This document shows positions 44,082 through 54,966 of a stretch of DNA of 64,000 bases, piece after piece. Under the pieces are notes generated by a model. It made no database searches and was not told the DNA's origin. It saw nothing but the letters and a program-made list of their open reading frames with translations. The translations under genes were made by a program, and so were the position numbers. How positions within the stretch are numbered: the first letter of the stretch is position 1; every line of letters begins with the position of its first letter. The DNA comes from Aphrocallistes beatrix (Eukaryota > Porifera > Hexactinellida > Sceptrulophora > Aphrocallistidae): assembly GCA_963281255.1 (NCBI GenBank), contig OY725502.1:806001-870000 (forward strand), read 5' to 3'.

Positions 44082-45311
44082 ATGGCGTCCGCCAATCTAA
44101 CTTGCTCGGACTTAGAATCGACTAAAAATCGTCTGAGAAAGGAAATACTCTCCAAGTTCTCTGAACTCCAGAAAGCACTCGAAGATAGGAAGTCAGTTTT
44201 ATTAGCCAAATTAGATAAAATTTTTGCAAAGAATGAGAAAATCCCTGAAGTTGAAGTGGCGATTCAGCAGCTGGAAAGATTTAAGGAACAAGGGTTGAAA
44301 TTGCTGGTCAGCAACCTTATACCTGATAATGAGAATATAGACGCGATTGATAAGCAGATAGCCGACCTCAAAGAAAAGCGAGTACCCAATAGTGATCCGA
44401 TTCGTTTCTATCAAATTCGACATACCAAATCTTGGTTATTTTCAGAGACTCTAAGCAATATTCAGCTGATTCCAGGCGGGGATTATTCTCAGCGCCAGGA
44501 CCCCATTCTGAAACTTTACAACAAAGGATCTAGCCTCGAAGAGTTCAACATTCCTTTGGGCATTTGCATTGACAACCTGAGAAATGAAATTTACGTTTGC
44601 GATAGTATGAATGAACGGATTTGTATATTCGATCTTAACTGCAGATTCTCTCGCATTTTCAACATGAGTCCTATTCGCTACCCCAGAGGAGTTCACGTCA
44701 CTCTCGACTCGGTATACATTGCGAACGATTACCTTCATACTGTAGCTAAATACGATCTAAATGGAAAGTTTTTGTTTCAGAAGGGTAAATGCGGAAGAGG
44801 GAAGGAGGAGTTTAAAGTACCGATTAATTTGAAGGGTCACAATGATCTTATCTACGTTTGCGAGATGGATAATAATAGAATTCAGGTCCTCGATCCTGAA
44901 TTGAACTTCCACAGCATGATAACGCATTCGGATATGCTGGCTCCAACTGATATTCATATCTCTGAAGAGTTCATCTATGTACTTACAAGAGGGAGCACCT
45001 ATTTAGTTTATTACACTTACCACGGAAAAATAACTTTGTTTTCATTGGGTGGAGAATATGTGAGGGAAATTATGCTTTCTGGTCAAAACAGTCCCATTCA
45101 AGAAGCTTTCTTCTTCACGTTAGATGAGCAGAACAATTTCCTAATCAGTGACAAGATAGGAGAGTGTGTCAAGGTTTTCTCTTTTGAAGGGAACTTCGAA
45201 CAAAACATCGGTGAAGGTCATCTCCATTATCCAAGAGGAATCGTGGCAATTCCCAACTCTAAGATTGTGCTCGTGTGCGAGAACGAACAGGGTTGCCTCC
45301 AAATGTATTGA
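44082..45311 (+). CDS. Coiled-coil plus NHL-repeat protein 1 (TRIM-like, without RING)
   Basis: This is a 409-residue single-exon protein. Residues ~10-100 are predicted coiled coil (KNRLRKEILSKFSELQKAL, then EVAIQQLERFKEQ). From ~140 to the end there are six or so NHL-type blades, recognised by repeats such as PLGICIDNLRNEIYVCDSMN, PRGVHVTLDSVYIANDY, DLIYVCEMDNNRIQVLD and YPRGIVAIPNSKIVLVCEN. NHL propellers bind RNA or proteins; the coiled coil resembles that of TRIM/B-box proteins, but there is no RING or B-box. A TAA precedes the ATG in frame, so no N-terminal extension exists in this exon. The segment around SNIQLIPGG aligns with the N-terminus of the NHL protein at 56.8 kb. Substrate or RNA target is unknown. 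Confidence 0.82.
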   Translation: MASANLTCSDLESTKNRLRKEILSKFSELQKALEDRKSVLLAKLDKIFAKNEKIPEVEVAIQQLERFKEQGLKLLVSNLIPDNENIDAIDKQIADLKEKRVPNSDPIRFYQIRHTKSWLFSETLSNIQLIPGGDYSQRQDPILKLYNKGSSLEEFNIPLGICIDNLRNEIYVCDSMNERICIFDLNCRFSRIFNMSPIRYPRGVHVTLDSVYIANDYLHTVAKYDLNGKFLFQKGKCGRGKEEFKVPINLKGHNDLIYVCEMDNNRIQVLDPELNFHSMITHSDMLAPTDIHISEEFIYVLTRGSTYLVYYTYHGKITLFSLGGEYVREIMLSGQNSPIQEAFFFTLDEQNNFLISDKIGECVKVFSFEGNFEQNIGEGHLHYPRGIVAIPNSKIVLVCENEQGCLQMY

Positions 45312-45632
45312 GTGAGAACTCGATCCGATTTCCCGTGAATTTTCTTAATTATTATTAGTTTCTAATATCCATTGTATTATTTGTATCACGTTAATATAAT
45401 TTTTGGGTTTATAGTATTTCTATGAACTTTCGAGTGTGTGATTGATTTCTCGTGAATTGTCAAAGGTTTCTGGTTGAGACAGAAGAGACAGTTACTTGTG
45501 GGATGTGGACATAAAGTTGTAGTACATTCCTGAATTCATTCTCAACTTTTGTTCTCAAACCATTTTGAATTTTAGGGACGATTCGAGTACAAACCTGATT
45601 GACTAACTAACTAATCGTATTTAAAAGGTAGG
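45312..45632. other. Short spacer between NHL and UPF0193 genes
   Basis: 321 bp with no repeat or regulatory site recognised. Confidence 0.6.
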
Positions 45633-46265
45633 ATGCTGTCACGTACTGCTCCGAGCTACAGCAAGGACACACAAGACCTCCTGAAGACAATGATGGAAGA
45701 GTCTAAACTAACTCTGTTCCAGCAGAGACAGATTAAAGAGAGGGTTCAATCTGGATCCTCCCTCCCTCCCTCTGTCAACCCCTCGTCTTCTAAGCCAGCT
45801 GCTGCTCCCAAATCCAGAGCACCCAGAAAACCACAGTCCAGAGCTTTAGCTAAACGGTCCAAAGAGACCATAGACAAGCTTCAGCTAGAAGACACTGATA
45901 CGGAATTGCTTCCCCGGCCCAGTAAGCCTGGCAGGGACATCAGGAAGGAGAAAGAGAAGCTGCAGAATATTATGGCTTTCGGAGATGCTTTGGCAGATGA
46001 TGCGTTTAGTGAGCAAATCCGAGTTATTAGAAGTGAGGCAGCAGATCTCACTGATGACACTTTTGTTGATAGATTTGATGAAGTGATGGGTGAGATACGA
46101 GAGAGACAGGAATTCTTAAGTTGTGTCAGCCGCCACAAGGAAGGCCAAGAAGTTAAGAGCAAGATTCTGACAGAGATCAGTCAGAGAGTTCGAGAATTGA
46201 AAAGTATCGACAGAGATAGGGCAGATAACGCGCTCTCCGAGATTGTATCAAACTTAAACGTATGA
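45633..46265 (+). CDS. UPF0193 (EVG1/C22orf23) family protein
   Basis: This is a 210-residue single-exon protein of a family with similar size in animals (~215 residues). The diagnostic N-terminal block is present at ~14-37: TQDLLKTMMEESKLTLFQQRQIKERV followed by GSSLPPS. A proline/serine-rich linker (~45-75), a basic segment and a helical, charged C-terminal half (IRKEKEKLQNIMAFG, IRERQEFL, ISQRVRELKSIDRDRADNALSEI) follow. The family has no assigned enzymatic activity; its distribution in ciliated animals suggests a flagellar role, which is inference from general knowledge. It is the last of five plus-strand genes in the 34.4-46.3 kb cluster. The start was chosen as the first ATG before the conserved block. 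Confidence 0.82.
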   Translation: MLSRTAPSYSKDTQDLLKTMMEESKLTLFQQRQIKERVQSGSSLPPSVNPSSSKPAAAPKSRAPRKPQSRALAKRSKETIDKLQLEDTDTELLPRPSKPGRDIRKEKEKLQNIMAFGDALADDAFSEQIRVIRSEAADLTDDTFVDRFDEVMGEIRERQEFLSCVSRHKEGQEVKSKILTEISQRVRELKSIDRDRADNALSEIVSNLNV

Positions 46266-49200
46266 CCTTAATATTTCAAATTTAATGTACAATTTTCTAT
46301 TCATCACTTAAACACTATAATATTGAACTGACATATAACCTCGTTTTTGTGTTTTTGTTGATAATACTACTACCTTATTTTATCATTAAGATATTCGAAT
46401 ACGTATATAAGTATTGCGGCTTCAACAAGTTACCCTGAGCAGAGTAACCAGGTCACATTTTTTCCTGGAGTCTGGACAGTCGAGTTTTTGGGTAAATTTG
46501 GGTTTAACTGTAGAATGCCCAGCATTTATATGGCTTATGGCTTCAGTGCCGTAGAAAATGGCTTGACATCCGCGATATCGGGGACACTGTGTCCCCACTG
46601 GGCATTCAACGGTTATTAATGTCCAGTTTTTTATACGATAGTCCTTTTATTGGAAAAGATTGTAAAATGTCCAGGTTTGGTTAAAATCCTGGTCATCCTA
46701 ACTTTATTTCAAATGTTGCATATCATCAAAATTGAAAAGACGTATAACTTACTCCATCAGGTAATTTAATCTTGAAGATCTAAGTTTTGTCCTCTTAGAC
46801 AGATAACACTGTTAATTTTAGAATTTTGTAGTTGTAGATCCTGCATTAATTTAACGGTTGAATAGACTGGAGAGACGTAGGCGACTTTCCTAGAAAGTAG
46901 TTATTTGGATTACTAAGTTCCATCGGTAATCTACACAACAATAACCTTGTTTCATATTAAAATCACTCAGCTATGTTGACTCTACATTAAGCAGTATGTT
47001 AGCTGAATCAGTTTATTTAGAGAATAACTAACATTAAGTTTCAAGTTTTCACATCCGCTCCAGATCAATCCGTGATGGTGGCCCAGTATCTTCAAACCTA
47101 TGATTTGAATGTAAGTATTTTCCCGTATGATTCATCCTTTATTAAAACCCTCGCCTGGCTAGGTCTCAAAAGTATAAATAGAGAAAACCCCACTTTCATT
47201 TTCACTTTCAACATTCCTAGCCAACCGCGGGTTAAATACCAGACAAGTGCCCATACACGTATGCTCGTTAATACAGTATTGATCCACCGCACTCATAATC
47301 GTAGGAAGACATCACTGGTACTATGTTCTTTTCTAACCATTCTCTTTTCTATTCCAATTAAAAATTCATTTTATTAATTTTTTGTATTTTAAGTGTCTTC
47401 CATTCCACGAATTGTCAAATTGTAAATTTATTTAAACAACATAGCATATGCTCCAACTTAACCTCAATACTTTATGCAAATATTTGGCATTCTGCAACTC
47501 GCAATATCGATCGTCTGTGAAATGAACATTCTTGTCGACTAGTATAATTTTACGCTCAGCAGATACAACTATTCTCAGTATCCAACTAACCAGAAATTAC
47601 CTCATTCAAATTATTTCCCATGCTCCACTCCCTTAAGAAACTGCTTACTAGCATTTTTAGCTATTATATAGAAATAAGTTTATATATGCAAACGTTTATA
47701 CTATGATTTTCTTGCAATATGACACAGGATGTTGTAAATTGTTTGTTTTGGCTCAATATAATGAATAATTTGGCTCAGTATATACCACCGAATATTAGTC
47801 AATATTTTATATTTTGGTGGCGCTATAAAAAATTGTTGACTCACCAGAAAAATACAGACGAGTATTTTTATGGTTAACTAACTACCAGAAATTTTTTAAT
47901 TTTCGAGTACTAAACTTTACACTCTCCTCATGGACTTCACCTTAAAACTGTGTGTGCTAGTTGCATATTTTCTTTAAGACTAGTCTAATAATAACAATTT
48001 CAACTAGTTAAGATTTGTAGGATATAATTATTTTCACTTATTAACTCGTGCACTGACATTGGAATTTTGATTAGACGATATCCTCTTCAAAAAGGATTTG
48101 ATTGAACGAATGTCGACGAATCATGCATAATCTAAGAGCCACTAATCAATTCAACTTATTGATTATCCACAGGATGTGGAGATGGACAGTGGAGAGTGTA
48201 TAGAGAATATTTACCTGTTTCATCTGAACTTTCGTCGCTACCGTCAGTGCAGTGCATATTTTAAGTTCTAACATTCATTAAAAGTTTCTGCCTACAAATC
48301 GTTTGCATAAGCCTGTCTGTGCTATGGAATTACACGATATATTTTGTAATTCAAGTCTTATTAATTAAACTAGATATGTGTTGGTGTAGTATCATTTATT
48401 TTTAGGCTGTTTAGCAGAATATTTGGAAATTGAATCAGATTTATATAACAGTCATCTAATTTCATAGTGTTCCATCAGCATTTTAAGATTCTTCCCTTTC
48501 TTACGTTTTATACTTAAAAATTTCCACATAATAGTTTTAATTTTGATTATCGAATTGCTGTAATTATTCCTACGATTTGCAAGTAGTAGAATAGTTCTAA
48601 CATGTGAAGAATTTGTTTCTTATACTAACCGAGCAGAAGCGATTTTAATACAACAAATATTTTGGTAGATTTGTCACATACCTGATCATTATTCCCTAGC
48701 ATGATATTAGACTAAATAATTATATGTTTTGTTCACTATCAATTCTACCTTTAATTAGTGGTCGTCTATTTTTATGTATTAATTATTTGCTATAATTTTC
48801 CAGATATCACCTTCTGTCATCTGAGGATATCGCCCATACTGCTAGTTGCTTACTCTAGCTTATATTGTCAGATGGACACAAGTGGCCTACGTAGATTCTA
48901 ACTAGACTTAACAAGCCATTGCTAGGTTCCACTCCGATGACTAGAAATATTATTTCGTATAATATGTCTTTGAGTATCTACGACATTTCAAGATTCCATT
49001 TGAAATTTGCCTTATAGAGCTGAGAGTATATTTTATTACATTTACTCATATAGTATAACTAAATACTTAAGACTGCTATATCTACCTCCTATTATGTCCT
49101 CTAATCTATTTATTTTCCAAATTGTGGATTTCTTTATTAAAAACAAAAACAAAAACATTTCAAATATATCCTGCACACTCTAAAATGTATTTCGAAAAAT

Positions 49201-49528
49201 AAACGTCCATGTGTTAGCATTTTTAAAATACTTAACATGTCTCGTGTACTACGTATTAGAACGCAACAGTACTACGTATCTGATTATACTAAGTATCTAC
49301 CTACGTAATCACATTATGAAATTATATCCCTGAGTCAACAGGATCAACATGATTTGTTCTTAAATAACTATTCGTCAGTTCAATCTGGTCTACCTTCCTC
49401 AGCTAGTGCACACCTGTCCTTCCTACACTCACTTCCATAAATATGTTGCTATCTTCTTTAAGTATTGCACATTTACCATGCTACGCGTTGAGTAGAATAT
49501 ACCTACTCAATCAGTCTATGCGCTTTTA
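46266..49528. other. Intergenic region, no gene seen
   Basis: It contains a TTAA-type MITE (47156-47231). A possible decayed inverted-repeat element lies at ~46435-46710 (TAACCAGGTCAC against CCTGGTCATCC, GAATGCCCAG against CTGGGCATTC). The frame at 47072-47377 runs across the MITE and is not taken as a gene. The rest is AT-rich with nothing recognised. Confidence 0.5.
47156..47231. mobile_element. TTAA-type MITE, copy 4
   Basis: A 76-bp element has ends AACCCTCGCCTGGCTAGG and CCTAGCCAACCGCGGG and TTAA on both sides (47152-47155, 47232-47235). It contains TATAAATAGAGAA and CACTTTCATTTTCACTTTCA, the complement of the stretch in the 20.3-kb copy. Confidence 0.78.
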
Positions 49529-50861
49529 CTAGGGAATTCAAAAAGTCTTGCGGGTCATACCATAAAATCATAAATAAATGTCATAGAATATGTCTCAATG
49601 TATTATTTATTCGAAATACCCCCCTCCTACTTCTACACAGCGTTTCGATCTTTCCACTCACTTTATGAATGCATTTCTGTACTCTTCTTCGGGGGTGGAT
49701 TTGAAGCAGTGGTACAGGGCCGACCCGAGGGTTTGTTTCGACTAAAATTCCCTGCTTTGAAGGTAGACTTTGAGCTTGGGGAATAGCCAAAAATCACAGG
49801 GAGCTAGGTCTGGTGAGTAGGGTGGGTGGGGAAGTAAATCTAACCCCTCTGATTCCAAGAAATTTTTAGTGAGCTTGGTTGTATGGGAGCTAGCATTATC
49901 TATCAATAATTTTATTCCCCTCATTTTAGTCTGGGACGGAGCTCTTCCACGTTTTTTATTAGGTTTGGAAGTACTTTCTCTGTAAAAAACGTTGCGTTTA
50001 CTGTTTTACCACTTTCAGAAGGTATTTGCAAGACTATTCCACTACTATTGAAGAAGATCGTGTACATGACCTTCGGTTTTCTGAAGTCGGGCCTAGGAAT
50101 TTGGGCCGGTCTTTCGTCGCCTCTCACCCATGATCGCATTTTATACTTGCTGTAAGGGGTTGAATAATATACCCAAGTCTCATCCCCGGTTATAACTTCA
50201 GCTAGGCGTCTAGGATCACAACCGTCATAGGTTTCCAGGAGTTTCTTGGCAGTCTTTACACGTACGAGCTTTTGTTGATCGCCGAGGTTATGTGGGACCC
50301 ACTTACCGCAAATGGATCGGAAACCAAGCTGAGTAGTCAGAATGGAATGAATGGCCCCCGATGAAATCTCCATACTCTGCTCTAACTGCTCGATTGTTAT
50401 ACACTTATCTTCCCTGACTTTGCTCTCGATTAGAGCAACATTCTCTGGGGTGCTGACGGACACCGGTCTCCCAGATCGAGGTAGATCTGACACGTTTGTA
50501 TTTCCAGACTGAAATCGTGCAGCCCATCGCTCGACCGTTGATCTGGAAAGGCAGTCCATGCACAATACCTCCTACAACTAGTTGCAGATGAGTACCGGCT
50601 GGATGCGGAGTTTTGTGCGAAACTCAATGTAAGCTCTCCGTTTCAGATTAAAATTGTCATCCTTGGAAGCCATAATTTTACCAGTATGTTGAAATGATGT
50701 GTGAATAAATTGATCAGAAATTTGTAATTTTCATTCAATCAAGCTAAGATTTTCAGTAAATCAAGCTAAGATATAAGGTTGTCTTATAGATAAAACTGAT
50801 TTGTTTACTATTATAGTTCGCGAAATATACCATGACCCGCAAGACTTATTGAACGACCTAG
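49529..50861 (-). mobile_element. Mariner-type DNA transposon, decayed
   Basis: A 1333-bp element lies between TA dinucleotides (49527-49528, 50862-50863). The terminal inverted repeats share AAGTCTTGCGGGTCAT (left ~49543-49558 and right in complement ~50833-50848) and CTAGG at the tips. Length, TA target and the encoded DD34D transposase place it in the mariner family. Confidence 0.92.
49607..50673 (-). pseudogene. Mariner transposase pseudogene (DD34D type)
   Basis: Helix-turn-helix segment (STVERWAARFQSG, then DLPRSGRPV), catalytic aspartates in GDETW, LLIDNASSHT and APCDFW with 34 residues between the last two, and HPPYSPDLAP are all visible: a mariner cut-and-paste transposase. It is inactive as read: two in-frame stops near residue 30-35 (around 50575), a one-base frameshift near 49921-49924 just before the second aspartate block, and further stops after SREF (near 49742) and within the C-terminal AFIK-VERS segment. 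The intact pieces are 49921-50565 and 49742-49924. Confidence 0.92.
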
Positions 50862-51796
50862 TATATGTTTACAGCCATTTGTTCAGGCTATTCGTCACTT
50901 AGTTAGCATCAGTTAGCGTCCTCGATAAACCAATGTTCGGTAAACTGAACAAATTCTCGATAATCACATTGAATTTCTGAAATAATAGTGGAATGTTTCC
51001 ATGGTTTAGTTCTGTAAAATGTTTATGTAAAACATATCCTCCAAAGCTGACCTCGTTCTTCTCCCGCAGATGTTATAATGTGATACGTATACAAGTGAAA
51101 ATATTTGAAATAGTGACTTCACTATTGAGCTTCCAGATTTCAGCTTGATAAATCAACCGATCGAATTACAATCGATAACAGCTACAGCAGCCATCTGATA
51201 GTCTCGATATCTACATAATTTAATGAGTTCCAAATTCCTGAATCAAAGATGTATAATTACTATCTTTCCACACTACCATATCAATAACTGTCACCTTTTT
51301 GCACCTACTCGTAACATGAATTATTCTGCATTGGAATTTAAATACAGGAAGTAGCTCAGGATAGTGTATCTATCCTATTGCAGTAGATATGTGCGAGTAA
51401 TGGGACGGACTAGGATATTTGGTTCTCAAAGTGATCCTTGTTAACCAGAACTTCCTTTCTTTGCCACATTTCTTTCGGTGGTGTCTCCTGTGAGATCTCC
51501 ACTATCCTCCATAACTTAGCTTTTATAATTTAGTATGCTAAAATTGATGTACTCATGTGGCAATTCTGGCTAATTATGTCAGTGATATTCTTCACTTAGA
51601 GATTTGATTCTAAAACCTACTACCCTAGTGATTTTCCTCTTGATCACGAGTAATTAATGTAGCTCCTATAAGAGATGTATTTGTGGTACGGGCCGGTGCT
51701 ACGTACGTCCGCATGCCTGTATTCACAATCTTACAGTCCAATTCTCTATTCTGAATTTCTGAGTGTATCATGTTATGTATGGATATCGGACACTTA

Positions 51797-52461
51797 CGGA
51801 CATTTCGTCTAACGGACATTTGGTATAATGGACTCTTCGTATAGTGGACATTTAGTTAAACATCCACATTGTTATTTTAGATTTATAATTGTTGACAACT
51901 AGCTTCCATTTCATATATTTCAATGTTATTAAAACACCTGCGACTGCATAGGCGTCGTAAACTTTATTTCCTACCCTTGGACTGCCCGGCCACAATAATC
52001 CAGGGCCGTATCTTCAGCTGATCCAGCGTTGCCGTCAGCCAAATGGGCCGTGAACCCTTGATCTACATGAGGAATTAGTAACAGCCAATTACCAGTACAT
52101 AATAGCACTAAGCTTTTTACCGGGTAGTACCCGATCTTTTTACCGGGTAGCACCCGGCATTCACTCTGGGCCGCCCGGCAATTGCCGGGTAACCGGGTGG
52201 GTTACGACGCCTATGCCTGCGAGTAACTGTGATACTACTTGAAAGGGAATCCACATTAAAAACAATACCTCGCGAGCAAGGGAATTATCCATTTTTTAAA
52301 TTCCAATGGTCATGTCACTTGACATTGAATGGTGTAAGTTCAGCAGGTAACAATACTACGGATGACTACACCCCCAGAAGGAACAACAAATTGGTTTTCG
52401 ACTAAGTGTCCACTATACGGAAAGTCCATTATGCAAAATATCCGTTAGACGAAATGTCCGC
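51797..52461. mobile_element. Element with ~65-bp inverted ends (GGACATTTCGTCTAACGG), hosting a second element
   Basis: 51797-51856 and 52398-52461 are inverted copies built from GGACATTTCGTCTAACGGA and AATGGAC...GTATAGTGGACA units. The nonamer TTATGTATG occurs just outside both ends (near 51774 and 52467), perhaps by chance or as a target duplication. The CATAGGCG element sits between the arms, so the host unit was originally ~400 bp. Confidence 0.68.
51950..52217. mobile_element. CATAGGCGTCGTAA element, copy 2 (nested)
   Basis: Same ends and interior as 19871-20155, including CCATTTGGCTGACGG-type blocks on the minus strand and ACCGGGTANNACCCGG palindromes. Flanks CCTGCGACTG and CCTGCGAGTA suggest a 9-10 bp imperfect duplication. 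Internal indels distinguish the copies. Confidence 0.78.
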
Positions 52462-52726
52462 CATTCGTTTATGTATGCTCGTATTGGAACTATCCGGATT
52501 CCGAAACAGCGCTTTGTTGAGACTTGCAAGTTAAATCTTAGCACTGATATTCTGATCTTACTAACATGACTAGTCTTTCCATATCGAGAAAATTCCTAAG
52601 AATTCAAAATTTTGTTATGCTCGATTTGTAGAAGTTTAGGTCCATTTTAATAATGCTAATTTATGAATTTTGTAGCAATGTAATATTTTTTAATATATAT
52701 ATTTTAAATTGGAAATATTATATAAA

Positions 52727-53215
52727 TTACCATGGTGTGTCATTGCACCAGGCCATAAAATTTTCAAACTCTTCAAAGTCAATCCTTCCATCATTGTTTC
52801 TGTCCAACTTTTTGAATATTGCTTGTATTTGATTCTCATCTCCGCTGTTGAGTGAGAAGAACACGGTAGACATGTCAGTGAGGTCGATGAATCCATCTCT
52901 GTTCAAATCAAAGCTGTCGAACACCAGTTTAATCTGGTTGCGTTTTTCTTTTGTTTCCCTGTCCTGGATAAGTTGCATAAAGTTTCCAAACGTGATGTGA
53001 CCACATCCACTTTTGTCTGCTTCATTAATGATTTCTTGAATCTCTTCCTCTCCAACATGTTGTAGTGAATCTCTCAAGTAATTCTTCAGTTGTTTGCATG
53101 TGATGTATCCATCATTGTTAGGATCAATCGTCGCGAAGAGTTGTCTGTATTCTGTTATTTCATTGTAGCTGAATTGGCTGAAAATTTCGCATTGTGTTGG
53201 CAGGAAAGCTTGCAT
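52727..53215 (-). CDS. Calmodulin-like EF-hand protein 1
   Basis: This is a 162-residue intronless protein with four EF-hand loops: 31-42 (DPNNDGYITCKQ), 67-78 (DKSGCGHITFGN), 103-114 (DLNRDGFIDLTD) and 138-149 (DRNNDGRIDFEE). The layout and spacing are those of calmodulin/troponin C. Only the fourth loop ends in the canonical glutamate; loops 1, 2 and 3 end in Gln, Asn and Asp, and loop 2 has Cys at position 5, so one strong and perhaps two weak calcium sites are expected. A minus-strand TATAAATA lies 56-63 bp upstream. The copy at 54967-55455 is almost identical in residues ~11-137 but differs at both ends, including the last helix (ENFMAWCNDTPW here). It is probably a cytosolic calcium sensor; target unknown. 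Confidence 0.85.
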   Translation of the reverse strand: MQAFLPTQCEIFSQFSYNEITEYRQLFATIDPNNDGYITCKQLKNYLRDSLQHVGEEEIQEIINEADKSGCGHITFGNFMQLIQDRETKEKRNQIKLVFDSFDLNRDGFIDLTDMSTVFFSLNSGDENQIQAIFKKLDRNNDGRIDFEEFENFMAWCNDTPW

Positions 53216-53270
53216 TTTGCTGGTTTGATTTCGAAGTTGATTTTCTTATAGTTAAATAGCTAACTCCATC

Positions 53271-53278
53271 TATTTATA
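53271..53278 (-). promoter_or_regulatory. Candidate TATA box of EF-hand gene 1
   Basis: TATAAATA on the minus strand, 56-63 bp before the ATG at 53215. The same octamer precedes EF-hand gene 2. Confidence 0.5.
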
Positions 53279-53595
53279 CTCCTCAGGATTCATGTCCAGT
53301 CTAGCTTTATACTGTAAAGGTATCCAAGAACCTAAGATACAAGAGTGTATATTTGTAATGTATCATATAGAATCATATTATAGATTATAGATCAGAAAAT
53401 ATGATTTTCGAAATCTACGCCCCTAAAAATTTGTGAAGTGCCTGTCGCATTTCGGAGGTTTACCTGCAAACTAATAAAAAACTGATATAAGCGTTTGTCA
53501 TGTTATACTTTTAGTCCCATCCCATTTTAACCTGCTGAAAATTAATATTTTTTATAAAGCTCTGCAAGACAATGTTCAATGAATTGAACTCTTAA

Positions 53596-53668
53596 ATGGC
53601 GCTAGATTTTTGCTAACTGTGTGGTCTTTGTGGGGTCTTTGCTATAAATAGAAATGACCCCAGGTAAT
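53596..53668. mobile_element. TTAA-type MITE, copy 5
   Basis: A 73-bp element lies between TTAA at 53592-53595 and 53669-53672. It contains TTTTTGCTAACT and GGGGTCTTTG-CTATAAATAGAAAT-GACCCC, where GGGGTC and GACCCC are inverted around the TATA-like motif. The outer ends are weakly complementary. Confidence 0.62.
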
Positions 53669-53939
53669 TTAAGGGTGGTCTGAGTGATTTGATGAATAGA
53701 ATGAAAGAATAATGGAGTGCAGAAATGTCGAATTCTTTTTTGTGGAGGGCGATTATTTGAGGACTCAGTATTACACGTATATCTCAGAGGAGGAAGCTTA
53801 CCTATTTATTGGCACTTTTTCACTTAATCTACGTATTTATCTATTTCACTGATCTACTTACATATCAGAGCTGTAGTCATCGGTACTGTTGGTCCGGTTT
53901 CAATCGGAAAACTTTTGACCAATTTAACCTCAGAAAGGC

Positions 53940-54539
53940 TATTTTGTACGGTCGGACTGGTATCGGCCTGACCACTTTTTAGTCCCAACCGTACCACTTC
54001 GCACCTGGTGCCTACGGCCTTGCATATACACACATGCATGGCTAGTTGACTACGTAGGTTGCAACAATAGATTCATTTTAATCTTTTTGCATACGACTCG
54101 ACCATTTATTTTGAATTATTCTATTTCAGCGGAAACAGTTCAATCTATTAGTTATTATTTCTGTGGCTCTACACGTCTGTCAATTGAGTAAACATGTAGA
54201 GCCGCCACAGAAATAATAGCTAATAGATATGTAGAACTGTTTCCACTGAAATAGAATAATTCAAAATAAATGGTCGAGTCGCGCGCAGAATTCAAACAGT
54301 TTAAACAAAGTGACTGATGATCGCTCGTGACTGTGAATTCTTTCGCTTCAATTTCCTTAAAATTCATAGATGGCATGAATAGTGTATGCAAAGAGATTAA
54401 AATGAATCTATTGTTGCAACCTACGTAGTCAACTAGCCATGCATGTGTGTATATGCAAGGCCGTAGGCACCAGGTGTGAAGTGGTCCGGTTGGGACTAAA
54501 AAGTTGTCAGGCCGATACCAGTCCGACCGTACAAAATAA
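53940..54539. repeat. Large imperfect palindrome (0.6 kb) between EF-hand genes
   Basis: Arms 53940-54174 and 54193-54539 are inverted copies at roughly 90% or better by eye, with an 18-bp centre. Landmarks are TTTTGTACGGTCGGACTGG at the outer end, CCTACGTAGTC/GACTACGTAGG in the middle and GTGGCTCTACA next to the centre. The right arm has 103 extra bases (54282-54384) absent from the left arm. The open frames inside are reflections of each other and not genes. Confidence 0.92.
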
Positions 54540-54966
54540 TATTTTAAGTTTGTTATGACGCTTCAAAGTCAAAAGTGACCCCAAAACTGAAAATTTAACC
54601 TCTTTCCCGTCCGAAAGTGGACCTTTTTGCAATTTTTCAATTTAGAAAATGTTAGTGCATATTCAGATGAACCAAACACTAACTACATTCTAGAAGCATA
54701 AAACGAATGGTGCAATATCTCCAAAATTTTGTTTACTTTTAAAGGAATTTGATTGGGTCTAGCGCTGCCCTAGCTTACCCGAGAATTTTGATAAATAAGA
54801 TCCCTGGTAAAACTGAAGACTGCGTAAGTAAAACTATCTACAAATAATTGTCATCAAGATAGCCGATACTCTTGGGTTAATTATTTTGATGATTGTACAA
54901 ACTACACTTTTGAATAAACCATTAGAGATTCCATTTTATTAGCAAGTTATTAATAGTAGCATTTCA

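Larger units (their letters stand above)
50862..52726. other. Intergenic region with nested repeats
   Basis: No gene was recognised. It contains a 0.67-kb element with long inverted ends (51797-52461) that holds the CATAGGCG element copy 2. A weak SINE-body fragment lies near 51657 (GTAGCTCCTATAAGAGATG). 50864-51790 shows nothing. Confidence 0.55.
53279..54966. other. Spacer between EF-hand genes
   Basis: It contains a TTAA-type MITE (53596-53668) and the large palindrome (53940-54539). A fragment at ~53395-53437 matches, in inverted orientation, the ~19620-kb tandem unit (TTTTTAGGGG...GATTTCGAA). No additional gene is seen. Confidence 0.55.

Noticed and set aside
47072..47377. Plus-strand 101-codon frame
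   Set aside because: Runs across the TTAA-type MITE at 47156-47231; no domain.
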